From NCBI GenBank assembly GCA_027066965.1, contig JAMOMT010000191.1:1-5099 (forward strand): a DNA stretch of 5,099 nucleotides, read 5' to 3'. Position 1 is the first letter of the stretch. Every line of letters begins with the position of its first letter. A model generated the notes under the pieces. That model worked only from the letters and a program-made list of their open reading frames with translations. It was not told where the DNA came from and searched no databases. The DNA is from Archaeoglobaceae archaeon. GTDB lineage: Archaea; Halobacteriota; Archaeoglobi; Archaeoglobales; Archaeoglobaceae. Shown piece after piece: positions 4,270 through 5,099 of this stretch. The position numbers and the translations under genes were made by a program.

Positions 4270-5099
4270 TTAGTCCGGGTAGGGCACCTCAACGACCATA
4301 AAGTCCTCCGCAACCTCCACGTTCTCGAAAACCTCCTTTGCCTCTTCGAGCAGAGGTGTTGGATCTTTGTACCTCGCACTTATGTGCGTCAGTATCAACC
4401 TCTTCACTCCAGCCTTTCTCGCAACTTCAGCAGCCTCCCTTGCAGTCGAGTGCTTTGTCTCCTTTGCCCAGTCATCGAGTTCTGATGTAAAAGAGGCGTC
4501 GTGTATCAGTAAATCCGCATTTCTTGCAATCTCAACGACTCTCTCACAAGGTCTAGTGTCTCCCGTGTAAACTACCTTCCTGCCTGGCCTTGGCTTTCCC
4601 AGCACCATTTCCGGAGTTATGACCTTGCCGTCGACGACCACGCTCTCTCCCCTCGCCAGCTTCGCGTAGAGAGGCCCGGGCTTTATTCCAAGCTCCTCAG
4701 CCTTCTCCCTGTTGAACTTACCTCTCCTCTCGTCCTCTATCAGAGCGTAACCGTAGCTTTTCACTATGTGCTCGGTCCTGAAAGCAACGATTCTGAAATT
4801 CCCGAACCTCACACTTTCTCCATCCTTCAGTTCCCTCACTTCGACCGGGAAACTCAGCTCGTCGTATCCAAACGCTTTGAAAATGGACGAGAGAAACTCT
4901 GGGTGAGGACTGTAGACAGTTAGCCTCTCTTGCCTCTCGTTTAGGGACATCGTCTCCAGCAGACCAAAGAGACCAACGAAGTGGTCTGTGTGCAGGTGAG
5001 TTATAAATATAGCCTCGACTTTAAAGCCGGTTTTGGCCATCATCATCTGCCTTTGTGTACCTTCTCCGCAGTCGAAGAGCACTCTATGCGAACCGAACT
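4270..5099 (-). CDS. rnz: Ribonuclease Z (tRNA 3' endonuclease), 5' end missing
   Basis: RNase Z is the zinc metallo-beta-lactamase endonuclease that cuts the 3' trailer from tRNA precursors. The frame is open to the window edge, reading FGSHRVLFDCGEGTQRQM there, so the first 25-30 residues (the TFLGTSG strand) lie beyond 5099. The Val codon at 5082 is not a start. Counting from that Val, the zinc ligands are all present: H29-L-H-T-D-H34 (4998-4981), H105 in RTEHIVKSYGY, D175 in YTGDTRP and H233 in LTHISARY. The exosite arm shows the Gly-Pro motif in IKPGPLYAKLARGES (133-147), which binds the tRNA elbow. HST at 211-213 is also typical. The C-terminus, VEVPYPD, ends in TAA at 4272-4270. It is convergent with the DUF505-like gene. 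No CCA-dependent feature can be judged. The identification is secure. Confidence 0.97.
   Translation of the reverse strand, partial: FGSHRVLFDCGEGTQRQMMMAKTGFKVEAIFITHLHTDHFVGLFGLLETMSLNERQERLTVYSPHPEFLSSIFKAFGYDELSFPVEVRELKDGESVRFGNFRIVAFRTEHIVKSYGYALIEDERRGKFNREKAEELGIKPGPLYAKLARGESVVVDGKVITPEMVLGKPRPGRKVVYTGDTRPCERVVEIARNADLLIHDASFTSELDDWAKETKHSTAREAAEVARKAGVKRLILTHISARYKDPTPLLEEAKEVFENVEVAEDFMVVEVPYPD

Noticed and set aside
4367..4570. 67-codon plus-strand frame inside rnz
   Set aside because: Antisense to conserved RNase Z motifs (GDT and LTHISARY regions), with no promoter or ribosome site.
1..5099. CRISPR array, tRNA or rRNA gene, or insertion sequence with a transposase
   Set aside because: I saw no regularly spaced repeats, no tRNA cloverleaf with T-arm GGTTCRA, no rRNA-like stretch and no transposase motif on either strand.

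Overview
The window looks like chromosomal DNA from a hyperthermophilic euryarchaeon, most likely of the Archaeoglobales (Archaeoglobus/Geoglobus/Ferroglobus type). The grounds are an archaeal EF-2 C-terminus, archaeal prefoldin-class subunits, an archaeal-type tRNase Z, TATA/BRE-like promoters (some at leaderless spacing), T-tract terminators, E/K-rich proteins and heavy use of AGG/GAG/ATA codons. The lineage is an inference from style and was not searched.

Layout. (1) 1-287, +: 3' end of fusA (aEF-2), followed by a T-rich terminator. (2) About 336-1470: an accessory-looking segment with a different composition. It holds a perfect 14-bp palindrome, a TATA box, a poorly supported open frame (404-853) that competes with a 40-codon leaderless frame (414-536), and on the minus strand a broken PIN-domain (VapC-type) toxin gene followed by an intact small antitoxin-like gene. 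(3) 1592-2360, +: two small adjacent genes, a prefoldin alpha-class and a divergent prefoldin beta-class subunit, the first with a near-perfect Shine-Dalgarno. (4) 2361-2558: a spacer with two inverted repeats, A/T-rich promoter sequence and an SD. (5) 2559-4193, +: a 544-residue protein probably of the DUF505 type, made of repeated winged-helix-like units. (6) 4270-5099, -: RNase Z, convergent with the DUF505-like gene and missing its N-terminus at the window edge.

How the parts relate. fusA and rnz are housekeeping genes for translation and tRNA 3' maturation. The prefoldin pair is probably one transcript producing a chaperone-like hexamer or a paralogous version of it. The DUF505-like gene has its own promoter region and may be regulatory. 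The toxin-antitoxin module appears to be decaying: the PIN gene carries a single-base frameshift after codon 15 and an in-frame TAA before its last strand. All four acidic active-site residues and the downstream frame are still preserved, so the damage is recent, or is bypassed, or is a sequencing error.

The observations most worth checking are the twice-interrupted PIN gene, the unusual linked prefoldin pair, the hairpin built across the second prefoldin stop codon, and the orphan region after fusA. No clear new defence or metabolic system is visible.
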